This document shows, piece after piece, positions 54,706 to 63,834 of a stretch of 64,000 bases of DNA. The DNA lies in NCBI GenBank assembly GCA_963753845.1, contig CAVWEI010000004.1, positions 62,001 to 126,000 on the forward strand, in the 5' to 3' direction. The DNA is from Thiosocius sp963753845. Its GTDB lineage: Bacteria; Pseudomonadota; Gammaproteobacteria; Chromatiales; Chromatiaceae. Position 1 is the stretch's first letter. Every line of letters begins with the position of its first letter. The translations under genes and the position numbers were made by a program. Under the pieces are notes generated by a model. That model did not search any database. It was given only the letters and a program-made list of their open reading frames with translations, and was not told where the DNA came from.

Positions 54706-56091
54706 ATGAGCGCAGGCCACAGGGTGGAACACGACAGCATGGGGGATGTCCTGGTGCCATCGGCGGCGATGTATGGTGCGCAGACCCAGCGCGCGGTCGA
54801 CAACTTCCGTATCAGTGGGTTCGGCATGCCGCCGCACTTCATTCATGGCCTGGCGATGATCAAGCGTGCGGCGGCCGATGTGAACTGCGAGCTGGGTCTG
54901 CTCGACAGGCATATTGCCCAGGCGATCGGCGATGCCGCACGTGAGGTCGAGCAGGGCCGGCACGACAAGCAGTTTCCGGTCGACGTGTTCCAGACGGGGT
55001 CTGGCACCAGCAGCAACATGAACGTTAACGAAGTCATCGCGCACCTGGCGAGTGAGCGTGCCGGCTGCTCCGTCCATCCGAACGATCATGTCAACATGGG
55101 GCAGAGCAGCAACGACGTCATTCCCACCGCCATCCACCTCAGCGCCTGCATCGCCCTGCAAAACAGGTTGTTGCCGGCGCTTGCCCATCTGCAGGCGGTC
55201 ATCGAACACCGGGCAGACGACTGTCGGGGCGTGGTGAAGACGGGGCGTACACACCTGATGGATGCATTGCCGTTGCGTCTCGATCAGGAACTCGGTGCCT
55301 GGGCAAGCCAGGTCGCCGATGGGACGGCGCGGATCCAGGCAAGTATGGGGCGCCTGCAGCGGCTGGCGATCGGCGGAACGGCGATCGGGACCGGGCTCAA
55401 CGCCCACCCGGAGTTCGGCCGGCGCGTGGCGGCTGTGCTGGCTGTCGCCACGCGCCTGCCGTTTGTCAGTAGCGACGACCATTTCCGCGATCTCAGCAGC
55501 CAGGATGCGGCGGTGGAGATGAGTGGTCAGCTGAATACACTGGCCGCGGGACTGATGAAGATTTCGAACGATCTTCGCTGGATGAACAGTGGGCCTTTGG
55601 CGGGGCTCGGCGAGATTCAGCTGCCGGCACTGCAGCCCGGCAGCAGTATCATGCCGGGCAAGGTCAACCCGGTGATCCCGGAGGCGGTGGCAATGGTGTG
55701 TGCCCAGGTGACCGGGTACCACATGGCCTTGACCATCGCCGGCCAATCCGGCAGTTTTCAGCTCAACGTCATGTTGCCACTGATTGCCCACAATCTGCTG
55801 CAGAGCATCGAGATCCTGGCCAACGCGGTCCGACTGCTGGCGGACAAGGCGATCAGTGGCTTCACTGTCTCCCTTGATCGCCTGGGTGAGGCGCTTGAAC
55901 GCAACCCGATCCTGGTGACCGCGCTCAACGCGGTGATCGGCTACGAGAAGGGGGCCGAGATCGCGAAGAAGGCCTATGCCGAAGGGCGGCCCGTGATCGA
56001 AGTCGCGCGCGAACTCACTGATCTTTGCGATGATGAACTCCAGCGGCTGCTCGATCCGGCGGGCCTGACGGAAGGTGGTATCCGCCGCTGA
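54706..56091 (+). CDS. fumC: Class II fumarate hydratase
   Basis: This oxygen-stable fumarase of the TCA cycle interconverts fumarate and malate as a homotetramer. The product of 461 aa has the signature GSSIMPGKVNPVIPEA near residue 315, and GQSSNDVIPTAIHLSA and TGRTHLMDALPLR upstream. ATG 54706 follows GAGGAGAG. Confidence 0.96.
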   Translation: MSAGHRVEHDSMGDVLVPSAAMYGAQTQRAVDNFRISGFGMPPHFIHGLAMIKRAAADVNCELGLLDRHIAQAIGDAAREVEQGRHDKQFPVDVFQTGSGTSSNMNVNEVIAHLASERAGCSVHPNDHVNMGQSSNDVIPTAIHLSACIALQNRLLPALAHLQAVIEHRADDCRGVVKTGRTHLMDALPLRLDQELGAWASQVADGTARIQASMGRLQRLAIGGTAIGTGLNAHPEFGRRVAAVLAVATRLPFVSSDDHFRDLSSQDAAVEMSGQLNTLAAGLMKISNDLRWMNSGPLAGLGEIQLPALQPGSSIMPGKVNPVIPEAVAMVCAQVTGYHMALTIAGQSGSFQLNVMLPLIAHNLLQSIEILANAVRLLADKAISGFTVSLDRLGEALERNPILVTALNAVIGYEKGAEIAKKAYAEGRPVIEVARELTDLCDDELQRLLDPAGLTEGGIRR

Positions 56092-56369
56092 GGTAGCCCG
56101 GGGCACGCTTTCCGGCGTGTTGGCCTCGATGTCGTCGATCGACCCGGCCATTCAATCGGCAGGCGTTTTGTGCGAAACAGTGCCTTCGGCATCAAAGGGT
56201 GTTATCCGGATGTACTCCGCGACTTCTGGACCCGACCGGGGCAATCAAAGAATTTTTCGTTCATAGCTATAATTCAAGCAAGACAAGGCAGGTCTAATCG
56301 GTATGCCAGGGACGGGCAATGAAATAGGGGTAGGAACGACCTTGCCAGGGTAGAGGAGGGTGAACCGGG
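56092..56369. other. Intergenic region with a TATAAT-type promoter element
   Basis: The stretch has no convincing gene. An exact TATAAT at 56269-56274 lies about 96 bases before the YbaK-type start; the matching -35 (TCAAAG, 17 bases upstream) is poor. GAGGAGGG at 56353-56360 is the ribosome-binding site of the next gene. Confidence 0.4.
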
Positions 56370-56846
56370 ATGACTATGGCCAAGACACTGCAGAGGCACC
56401 TCAAGGATGTTGGTTGTCGGTACACGCTGGTGACGCATCCACATGCCGGTTCGAGTATGGAGACCGCAGAGATTGCGCACGTGCCGGGGGATGCACTGGC
56501 AAAGGGGGTCGTTCTTCGCGATGAGGCCGGGCTGCTGCTCGTCGTGGTGCCCTCCGACTATCATGTGGAACTCGATGCCCTGAATGAATTGCTGGGCAGA
56601 AACCTTGAGTTGGTGGCGGAAGAAGAGTTCAGCGAGATCTTTCCGGATTGCGAGCCCGGTGCCATTCCACCGGTTGGTGCTGCTTACTCGATTGGGACAT
56701 TATGGGATCCGGAAGCAAGTCTGGGTGTGCAGGAGAAGGTCTATTTCGAGGCAGGGGACCATCTGACCCTGGTACGCGTGAGCGGTAAGCAGTTCCATGA
56801 ACTGATGGCCGAGGCGGACAGGGCGCATTTCAGCAGCCACATCTGA
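56370..56846 (+). CDS. YbaK/ProX-type aminoacyl-tRNA deacylase, paralogue 2
   Basis: This 158-aa deacylase-domain protein is clearly related to the product at 50776: HPHAGSSMETAEIAHVPGD against HPHTDSAMRAAEAAHVPGD, the conserved Lys in LAKGVVL, and CEPGAIPPVG. The C-terminus also matches (HFSSHI against HVSHHL). The two copies, 5.6 kb apart on the same strand, may prefer different amino acids. GAGGAGGG lies nine bases upstream of ATG 56370. Confidence 0.88.
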   Translation: MTMAKTLQRHLKDVGCRYTLVTHPHAGSSMETAEIAHVPGDALAKGVVLRDEAGLLLVVVPSDYHVELDALNELLGRNLELVAEEEFSEIFPDCEPGAIPPVGAAYSIGTLWDPEASLGVQEKVYFEAGDHLTLVRVSGKQFHELMAEADRAHFSSHI

Positions 56847-57004
56847 GTTCGAGACCCATAGTGGCAGGGGCAACCCGGCCGTGAAGTTTCCCGGCAGGAT
56901 CCTTGACTGCAGTTTTCCTGATTGCGCCGGGTCCCCGGTTCGGGCCGAGCGATCATCTGTTTAACCCTGCAACGAGTCATATTCATCAGAGACAGGAGCA
57001 AGAC

Positions 57005-57463
57005 ATGGGACTGAATATCCTTGACCTGAGCATTTCGTCGCCGGCCTTCGGGCCCGAGGGGCGCATCCCTGACCGTTTCGCCAACGACAAGGGCAACGAG
57101 CAGCCCGAAATGCACATCCAAGGTGTCCCCGATGGCACCGTCGAACTGGCTGTCACCTGTCACGATCCCGATGCCCCGCTGCCATTCGGCTTTACGCATT
57201 GGCTACTCTATGGCATCCCTCCGGACACCCGGGTGATCGCCGAGGGCGATGCCGAAGCCTTCCGAGCCGGCCGCAACGACTTCGGTAATCCCGGTTACGG
57301 TGGTCCACAGCCGCCGGGCGGACACGGGCCACATCATTACTATTTCTGGGTGTACGCATTGGATACCCAAGTTGATGGGACACCTGGCCGCAACCAATTT
57401 CTCGAGCAATACGGTACGAATATCATCGAGCAGAACAGGCTTGTCGGCATTTACGAGAATTGA
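57005..57463 (+). CDS. YbhB/YbcL family PEBP-like protein
   Basis: This 152-aa protein of the phosphatidylethanolamine-binding/Raf kinase inhibitor-like fold contains the family motifs DPDAPLPFGFTHWLLYGIPP and GYGGPQPPGGHGPHHYYFWVYALD. The ligand is unknown. ACAGGAG lies eight bases before ATG 57005. Confidence 0.92.
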   Translation: MGLNILDLSISSPAFGPEGRIPDRFANDKGNEQPEMHIQGVPDGTVELAVTCHDPDAPLPFGFTHWLLYGIPPDTRVIAEGDAEAFRAGRNDFGNPGYGGPQPPGGHGPHHYYFWVYALDTQVDGTPGRNQFLEQYGTNIIEQNRLVGIYEN

Positions 57464-57769
57464 GTCTCTCCGGCTGAGGGCCGCATGCGGGTCACGCGGC
57501 TGCAGCTTTGTGCCGAACGTCTTGATCGCGCGCGCGATCGACGCAAGCACCACGGTGGCGAGTGCATTTGCACGGGCGCCTGTTCGGTGATTTTCCCGTC
57601 ATCGGCAAGTATGCGGGTGCTGTCGAACATGCCGGCCAGAAAACCCCGACTGCACAGCTTGACCGGCCAACAGGCCGTGAACCTGGGTATCCATGGAGTT
57701 GGAGTGGAAAGGGAACGAGTTTGCTTGTCCGCCCGCCCCCGTCCCTGTTCACGCGTCAGGATTCATAGC
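57464..57769. other. 306-base region without a recognised gene
   Basis: Open frames exist on the plus strand but are rich in Arg and Cys and show no domain. It lies between two genes whose 3' ends converge here, so a simple non-coding gap is likely. Confidence 0.35.
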
Positions 57770-58522
57770 TCAGCCCTGGTCGCTGACGACACAGGGCCCG
57801 CGAAATGCCTCGGGAATATTGGCAGGGCATTCACCGCAGGCCTCGTTCCCGGGCACCGCGAAATCGATCTTGCGCGGGTAGGGCAGATCCAGCCCGTCCA
57901 TCAGGTCGATGAAATCCTGTTTTGATCTGCCCCCGCCCAAACGCGGATTGCGCGTCTTCTCCTGCGCGATGCTTGAAACGAACCGTCCCTCGTAATCGTG
58001 GGCGGGGTACACCAGTGTCTCGTCGGGCAGGGAAAAAAGCTTGTTGTGGATACTGTTGTATAGGGTCCCGGCGTCACCCGACTGGAAATCGGTTCGACCA
58101 CAACCGTCGATCAGCAACGCGTCACCGGTAAACAGCATCTTCTGCAGCGGTGTATCGATTAGGTAGGCATGATGGTGATCGGTATGCCCGGGTGTGAACA
58201 GCGGATGTAAGCAGACAGAGCCGACGCGGAAGGTCTCGCCCTCCTGGACGCCGATGTCGGCACAGGGCAGATTCAGCATCCGCGGGTACGCAGTCTGACA
58301 GTGGGTCTGCAGCTTCAGGCGCCTGGCGCCGGTCAGATGGTCGGCATGGACATGTGTCTCCAGCGTTGCCACCAACTTAAGGTCGAGATCCCTGAGTACC
58401 TGCAGATCGCGCTCCACGGTGTCGAGCACCGGGTCGATAAGGATGGCCTTGTGCGTGTCCGGACAGGCGAGCAGGTAGGTGTAGGTGGACGAATCGACTT
58501 CGATCAGTTGCTTGAAAATCAT
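57770..58522 (-). CDS. ETHE1-type persulfide (sulfur) dioxygenase
   Basis: This metallo-beta-lactamase-fold non-haem iron enzyme oxidises glutathione persulfide to sulfite. Metal-binding motifs are THVHADHLTG (HxHxDH, near residue 56), FTPGHTDHH, and FTGDALLIDGCGRTDFQSG, the last being the ETHE1-specific loop. YPAHDYEGR follows. ATG 58522 gives 250 aa; the frame is open to 58564. It fits a sulfide-oxidation route together with the SQR-like enzyme. Confidence 0.92.
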   Translation of the reverse strand: MIFKQLIEVDSSTYTYLLACPDTHKAILIDPVLDTVERDLQVLRDLDLKLVATLETHVHADHLTGARRLKLQTHCQTAYPRMLNLPCADIGVQEGETFRVGSVCLHPLFTPGHTDHHHAYLIDTPLQKMLFTGDALLIDGCGRTDFQSGDAGTLYNSIHNKLFSLPDETLVYPAHDYEGRFVSSIAQEKTRNPRLGGGRSKQDFIDLMDGLDLPYPRKIDFAVPGNEACGECPANIPEAFRGPCVVSDQG

Positions 58523-58698
58523 GCCAATAGAGTCTCTCTCGTTTGTCGTGTGGGTCGATGCCAAACTGCAAATTGCCTGAAGGATTTGGGATCAGGCCGA
58601 AAAGGACCTGCCCACGACGAGGCTAACCTCGACGGGGCCGCGGGAAAAGCCGGTGATGTTTCGGGGATTCCGCGATGCCGGCCGCGATTCATTGAAAG

Positions 58699-58713
58699 TG
58701 GCAGATTTATTGC
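58699..58713 (+). promoter_or_regulatory. Possible sigma-54 promoter upstream of the small protein gene
   Basis: TGGCAG-ATTTA-TTGC keeps the invariant GG-N10-GC spacing of sigma-54 promoters with one core mismatch. It lies about 110 bases before ATG 58823. There is no support beyond the match. Confidence 0.35.
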
Positions 58714-58822
58714 GAATACTTAAACGTACAAGTGCGTCATGCGTCACACAGCGGGTATGCCCGAGATCGGTCCGGATGCGGGCGGCGCCGCAATGTGCTT
58801 TTTGTTTGCAGAGGAGGCCAGG

Positions 58823-59155
58823 ATGGGGGATGTCACCAGATTGCCGGACAATTTCATCGGCAAAGAGGATCGTGAAAGACTGGAGAGTTTCGGGGGGCAT
58901 ACCATTGCGCGCGGCAGGGCAACCCGCTGGCATTGGGGGACCGATGCAGCGGGCAACGATGCGTTCGAGATCTACGAGGGCGGTACCGATGAAAGGCTGG
59001 CCGCCAGCGTCAGCCGCGACCGCAGGCTGAGTGTGTTTCTCGCCGTCAATGGTGAACGCCATGCGATCGGGAGCGGCGACCTCGAACACCTGATGGCCGA
59101 ACTTGAACAATACTTTGTGAAGAAACATGGCGAGCTTCCCGATACGCCCGCTTAG
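58823..59155 (+). CDS. Hypothetical protein, 110 aa
   Basis: This soluble acidic protein begins MGDVTRLPDNFIGKED and contains TRWHWGTDAAGNDAFEIYEGG. ATG 58823 is chosen because GAGGAGG lies six bases upstream. I do not recognise a family. It is followed at 90 bases by the PRC-barrel gene on the same strand. Confidence 0.6.
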   Translation: MGDVTRLPDNFIGKEDRERLESFGGHTIARGRATRWHWGTDAAGNDAFEIYEGGTDERLAASVSRDRRLSVFLAVNGERHAIGSGDLEHLMAELEQYFVKKHGELPDTPA

Positions 59156-59244
59156 GACTCGGCAAGCGATCTATGCTTGCCCGGGAGCCGGACAGTGTCG
59201 TGGGGACTCACTTCGACCACCGACAGGCTCTGGAGGGCAATCCA

Positions 59245-59979
59245 ATGAGGCAGCTGCGCAGCATGCGTGACTTGAGTGGCTATACCCTGCATGCCCGCGA
59301 TGGTGACATAGGCAAGGTGCGGGAGATCTACTTCGATGATCAGAACTGGAAGGTGCGCTACTTTGCGGTGCACACCGGGGGCTGGCTTTTGGGGCAGGAT
59401 GTACTGATCCTCCCCGAAATGATCGACAAGGTGGATGAGGACGACAGGCGTATCGACGTCAAACTCAACCGTGAGCAGATCAGGCATTGTCCTCCGACCG
59501 AGAAACAGGTCCCGGTATCACGTCACTATGAGCGGGAATTCTACCGCTACTACGACTGGGAGCCCTACTGGGGGGCAGACCCACTCTTCGGCCCAGGGCC
59601 GGGCATCCCCCCGCTTGCCGCCGACGATGAGCCGCAGGAGCCTGAGCACCCGCACCTGCGCAGCAGTGCCGAGGTCACCGGGTATAGCATCCGTGCGCAG
59701 GACGGCGAGTTCGGCACGGTGAGGGATTTCATCATCGAAGACCCGGGCTGGACGGTCCGCTACCTGGACGTCGCCACCGGTAGATGGCTGTTTGGCAAAG
59801 ACGTCCTGATGGCCTGCGCATGGATCGAGGGTGTGGACTGGTCGGACAAGAATGTCGCGATCGCCTTGACGCGCGAGGCGATCGAGACGGCCCCTGCATA
59901 CGACGCATCGCAGGTGATCAGCCGCGAATACCAGATCGAACTCTACAAGCATTACGGCATGCAGTTCGACAATGACTGA
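59245..59979 (+). CDS. Duplicated PRC-barrel domain protein
   Basis: This 244-aa protein has two similar PRC-barrel halves: SGYTLHARDGDIGKVREIYFDDQNWKVRY (residues 11-40) and TGYSIRAQDGEFGTVRDFIIEDPGWTVRY (near 155-183), each followed by GGWLLGQDVLI or GRWLFGKDVLM. An acidic/Pro linker separates them. Such proteins often bind polymers or photosystem components, but here the role is unknown. ATG 59245 has GGAGG nine bases upstream. Confidence 0.85.
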   Translation: MRQLRSMRDLSGYTLHARDGDIGKVREIYFDDQNWKVRYFAVHTGGWLLGQDVLILPEMIDKVDEDDRRIDVKLNREQIRHCPPTEKQVPVSRHYEREFYRYYDWEPYWGADPLFGPGPGIPPLAADDEPQEPEHPHLRSSAEVTGYSIRAQDGEFGTVRDFIIEDPGWTVRYLDVATGRWLFGKDVLMACAWIEGVDWSDKNVAIALTREAIETAPAYDASQVISREYQIELYKHYGMQFDND

Positions 59980-60117
59980 TCGTTGCGGCAACCGCCCCCC
60001 GTGGCGGCTGTCTGCACATCGATCGACCCTCCTGCCCGGTGATTTCAACATCTGGCAGAGAAGGCCCTTTGTGATCCCACATACCTTGATATACCCGTCC
60101 ACTTTACGATGTGCAGC

Positions 60118-61929
60118 TCAGGGCATCAGCACATAGGTCCCGGGCGCCTCCGTCAAAGGGGGGTGAGCCATGTTGCCGGTCGTGGGCGGGGCATTCTTTC
60201 CTGACGAACGCTCGGCCAACCAGGTCTGCCAGGCCGGCCACCACGATCCCTGCCGCGTCGGTGTGGTGTGCTGCCATGTCTCGGGGTCGACATAGGTCTC
60301 GCCCTCGTTGTGGGTACGCATCTGAAAATGACGGCGCGGGTGGCCCGGCTCGCTGACGATGCCGGCATTGTGTCCGCCGCTGGTGAGGACGAAGGTCACT
60401 TCGTCGGTGTCTGCGAGCAGGTGGATCTTGTAAACGGATTTCCACGGCGCCACGTGATCCTTGACGGTCCCGACCGCGAAGATGGGTGCGCGGATGTCGT
60501 TGATCACTACCGGGCGACCCTCAACACGGTAACGCCCGCTCGCCAGGTCGTTGTTCAGAAACAGCCAGCGCAGGTATTCAGAATGCATACGGTAGGGCAT
60601 GCGGGTCAGATCGGCATTCCAGGCCATCAGGTCATTCATCGGCTGGCGCTTGCCGAGCAGGTAGTCGTGCACCATGCGCGACCAGATGAGGTCATTGGAA
60701 CGCAGGATCTGGAACGCCCCCGCCATCTGCTTGCCGTCGAGATAGCCCTGCTCCGACATCATCTTTTCCAGATAAGCCACCTCGCTGTCGCCGATGAACA
60801 GGGTCAATTCACCGGCCTCGGTGAAGTCGACCTGGGTGGCGAGTGTGGTCAGCGAGGCCAGGCGGTGGTCGCCGTCACGCGCCATGGCCGCCGCGGCGAT
60901 CGCCATCAGGGTTCCGCCCAGGCAATAACCGACCGTATGGATCTTCTGCCCGGGGACGATGGCGGATATCACATCCAGGGCGGTCATCGGCCCCAGCGCA
61001 CGATAGTCCGCCATACCGAGATCGCGGTCTGCGGAATCGGGGTTGCGCCATGAGATCATGAACACCGTGTGACCCTGATCGACCAGAAACTTGACCAGCG
61101 AGTTCTTTGGCGACAGATCGAGAATGTAGTACTTCATTATCCAGGCGGGCACGATCAGCAGCGGCTCGGCATAGACCTGCCTGGTGGTCGCTGTGTACTG
61201 GATCAGCTCGATCAGGTGGTTGCGATAGACCACCTTTCCCGGTGTGACCCCGATGTTACCTCCGACCTTGAAATTCTCCGCGCCCAGCGGCGGTTTTCCC
61301 AGGGCGGTGCGTTCCGCGTCCTCAACGAAATTCTGCATGCCCTTGACCAGGTTCATTCCGCCGCTTGTGGTCGTTGCCTCGATGACTTCCGGATTCAGCC
61401 ATGGAATGTTGGAGGGAGACCAGTGGTCCATCATCTGTCGGGCGATGAACGAGACGACGCGCTCGCTCTCCGGATTCAGTCCGTCGATCTCGGTCGTGGC
61501 GTTGTGCCACCATTGTTGATTCAGCAGAAAGGACTGGTAGAAGAAATTGTAGGGCCAGCGCTGCCAGCTCTTGTCTGCGAAGCGCCGATCCTGTGGCAGT
61601 GGGTCGATGCAGGGGGGCGTGTTCGGAGCGAGGGCCGTTTGACCGGCGTAGCGTGAAAATCGCACGTACTTGCGCGCCGCCTTCTCGACCAGCTCCATTT
61701 GTTTACCCGGCGACAGGGCCAGGTGCGACAGCCAGTCGAAGTAGACGCGGGCCAGTCCGGCGGGAGAAACGCCGCCGGTCAGGCGGGCAAGGTTGGCCTT
61801 GAAGGCCAGGTCCAGGCTCTGCGCGGCAAAATGACCGGGGGTGGGCTGGTCATCGCCGCCATCCGCGACCGGCGGTGTGGGTGCAGGGTCTGGCTGCACA
61901 TCCAGGGTAGTTGCAGTCTTGGTGGCCAT
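60118..61929 (-). CDS. phaC: Class I poly(3-hydroxyalkanoate) polymerase
   Basis: It polymerises hydroxyacyl-CoA into PHA granules for carbon and reductant storage. The product is 603 aa with the lipase-like box GYCLGG (nucleophile Cys336), Asp in VKDHVAPW, and His in SGGHNAG. An N-terminal region of about 35 residues is Ala/Pro/Asp-rich. ATG 61929 has GGGAGG about nine bases upstream. No phaA or phaB is nearby. Confidence 0.95.
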   Translation of the reverse strand: MATKTATTLDVQPDPAPTPPVADGGDDQPTPGHFAAQSLDLAFKANLARLTGGVSPAGLARVYFDWLSHLALSPGKQMELVEKAARKYVRFSRYAGQTALAPNTPPCIDPLPQDRRFADKSWQRWPYNFFYQSFLLNQQWWHNATTEIDGLNPESERVVSFIARQMMDHWSPSNIPWLNPEVIEATTTSGGMNLVKGMQNFVEDAERTALGKPPLGAENFKVGGNIGVTPGKVVYRNHLIELIQYTATTRQVYAEPLLIVPAWIMKYYILDLSPKNSLVKFLVDQGHTVFMISWRNPDSADRDLGMADYRALGPMTALDVISAIVPGQKIHTVGYCLGGTLMAIAAAAMARDGDHRLASLTTLATQVDFTEAGELTLFIGDSEVAYLEKMMSEQGYLDGKQMAGAFQILRSNDLIWSRMVHDYLLGKRQPMNDLMAWNADLTRMPYRMHSEYLRWLFLNNDLASGRYRVEGRPVVINDIRAPIFAVGTVKDHVAPWKSVYKIHLLADTDEVTFVLTSGGHNAGIVSEPGHPRRHFQMRTHNEGETYVDPETWQHTTPTRQGSWWPAWQTWLAERSSGKNAPPTTGNMAHPPLTEAPGTYVLMP

Positions 61930-62033
61930 CGTCGAATGCCTCCCGATGCGATCGCTGAGCAAAAGCTTGCAAGGGCCATGATACGCCAAAAATGGTGCAC
62001 TGCCGCAATCGTGTCGATGCGGTGACTCGGGCG

Positions 62034-62984
62034 TCACTTTTCGGCATCGATCATGGCCTTGACCACCGCGCACCAGGCGTCGGCGAGATTATTCAGATTG
62101 TAGCCGCCGCCGCCCAGAGCCAGCAGCCGGCCCTGGCAATGGCGATCGGCGAGATCGCAAAGACGCGCGGTGGCGTGCCGGTGGGCCTCGCTGCTGTAGG
62201 CCATATGGGTGATGGGGTCACCGTCCAGGCTGTCGGCGCCGCACTGGAACAGGATGAACTCTGGCCTGGCCTTGTCGACGAATTCCTCAACAAAGTCCCA
62301 GGCCTCGAAAAACATCCGGTCGTCGGCGTGCGGTGGCATCGGGACGTTGAGCTTCGTCCCGCGCGCCGCGCCTTTGCCGGTCTCGTTCACCGAACCGGTC
62401 CCCGGATACAGATAGCGGCCGTCTTCATGGATGTCTGCGGCGATCAGTTCCGGATCTTCTTCGAAGGCATAGTAGACGCCGTCGCCGTGGTGGGCATCGA
62501 TGTCCACGTAGGCGACGCGCCGAATGCCGTGCTTTTCGCGCAAGGTCTCGATCGCAACACCGCAGTCATTGAAGACGCAGAAACCGGCGGCCGCTGCCCG
62601 GCGTGCGTGATGCAAACCGGCTATGGGGACAAAGGCGCGCCGTGTCTTGCCGTTCACCAGGTCCGTCAACGCCTCCAGTACGGTACCGACCACCCGGGCC
62701 GCTGCATCGTAGATGCCCGGGAAGACCGGGGTGTCGCCGCCATCGAGGTAACCGGTGCCCCTAAGCGACGCCTGTGCCACCCGGTCGATGTATTCTGCTG
62801 TGTGGAAACGCGCTATCTCGTCCCTTTGCGCGTTCCTTGGTGGTTTCAGGTCGCATCCCTGCTCCAGCCCCAGCCGGTGGAACTCTGCAAGAAAGGCGTC
62901 ATGCCGCAAGGGTCCGAACGGATGATCGGCGCCGAAGTTATAGTCACCGAGTCGCCCGCCCGCATAGATGCTCACTGTTTTCAT
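62034..62984 (-). CDS. Histone deacetylase-like (AcuC type) amidohydrolase
   Basis: This 316-aa zinc amidohydrolase of the class II HDAC/acetoin-utilisation/acetylpolyamine family has catalytic and zinc residues in AGLHHARRAAAAGFC, VDIDAHHGDG, QCGADSLDGDP and LALGGGGYN. It removes acetyl groups from lysine, polyamine or another amine; the substrate cannot be read. It lies upstream of phaC on the same strand, about 100 bases away. Confidence 0.9.
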   Translation of the reverse strand: MKTVSIYAGGRLGDYNFGADHPFGPLRHDAFLAEFHRLGLEQGCDLKPPRNAQRDEIARFHTAEYIDRVAQASLRGTGYLDGGDTPVFPGIYDAAARVVGTVLEALTDLVNGKTRRAFVPIAGLHHARRAAAAGFCVFNDCGVAIETLREKHGIRRVAYVDIDAHHGDGVYYAFEEDPELIAADIHEDGRYLYPGTGSVNETGKGAARGTKLNVPMPPHADDRMFFEAWDFVEEFVDKARPEFILFQCGADSLDGDPITHMAYSSEAHRHATARLCDLADRHCQGRLLALGGGGYNLNNLADAWCAVVKAMIDAEK

Positions 62985-63142
62985 GGCAAGCGTTGCTGTC
63001 CCCGATGCTGAGGCATACCTGCAGGGTCGGTGTTAACCGGACCACGCCTGACCGCAGGGGCGGCCGCAAAGTAGGGTGGCAGCTGGCTTCGGTGTGAGCC
63101 TGGCATCTCCGAGCCGCTCGTTTTCCGGTGAATCGGTTGTTT

Positions 63143-63652
63143 CTAGGGAAACGCCGGGATATGCGGTTCTGTACCTTCGACGTCTGCATCCGGGTGATGC
63201 ATCTTCACCATCGACTCTATCTGTGCAACCCGGTCTTTCGGGACGTCGACCAGGAACAGGATCTCGCCCTTGCTGACGGCCTCTTCGAATTGTTTGATCT
63301 GGGAATTCATGACGTCCACCCCGATCATGCTCGACAGCCAGGCACCGATGCCGGATCCGGCCAGCGCCGTCGCGAGGATGGCGCCACCGCCCAGCACCAG
63401 GCCGGCAGGCGGAAACGAGACGGCGGCGACGCCGGCGAGGATGCCCGTGACGCCACCTACTGCGAGTCCACGCTCAACAGCGGGTATGACGTCGCTGGTT
63501 TGCAGTAGCGAGGCCTTCGGCAGGTCGCCCAGTTCTGTGCCTTCACGCGCGATGACGTGGATGTGGCGCTCGTCGATCCGCGCCAGCAGCAACTCGTCAG
63601 TCACCGTGCTGGCTGTTTTGAGATCGGGTACCAGAAAATAGATCCTGCGCAT
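63143..63652 (-). CDS. DUF1269-type membrane protein
   Basis: This 169-aa protein has two adjoining hydrophobic segments rich in Gly and Ala (residues about 65-115, AVGGVTGILAGVAAVSFPPAGLVLGGG). An N-terminal ferredoxin-like fold (MRRIYFLVPDLKTASTVTDELL) and a C-terminal metal-like region (EILFLVDVPKDRVAQIESMVKMHHPDAD) flank them. Family members are uncharacterised. It is upstream of the HDAC-like gene on the same strand. Confidence 0.75.
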   Translation of the reverse strand: MRRIYFLVPDLKTASTVTDELLLARIDERHIHVIAREGTELGDLPKASLLQTSDVIPAVERGLAVGGVTGILAGVAAVSFPPAGLVLGGGAILATALAGSGIGAWLSSMIGVDVMNSQIKQFEEAVSKGEILFLVDVPKDRVAQIESMVKMHHPDADVEGTEPHIPAFP

Positions 63653-63834
63653 GCAATTGTCTCCTCGGCGAAGTCACGGAGGGCCCGAATCCCAGCCTGT
63701 CCATCAATCGTCAGGCCGAACCAGAGTAGGGCCGGGGGATGTACCTGACCCAAGGATAGAACATCCTTGGCAGGCGACACCAGCTACCGGCGATCACGGC
63801 GCTGGCTGGCAGCCATGGTTCGATTCCGATGAAC

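Noticed and set aside
57485..57772. Plus-strand ORF with several Cys after the PEBP gene
   Set aside because: Its composition is Arg- and Cys-rich with no motif, and the frame continues into the antisense of the sulfur dioxygenase gene.
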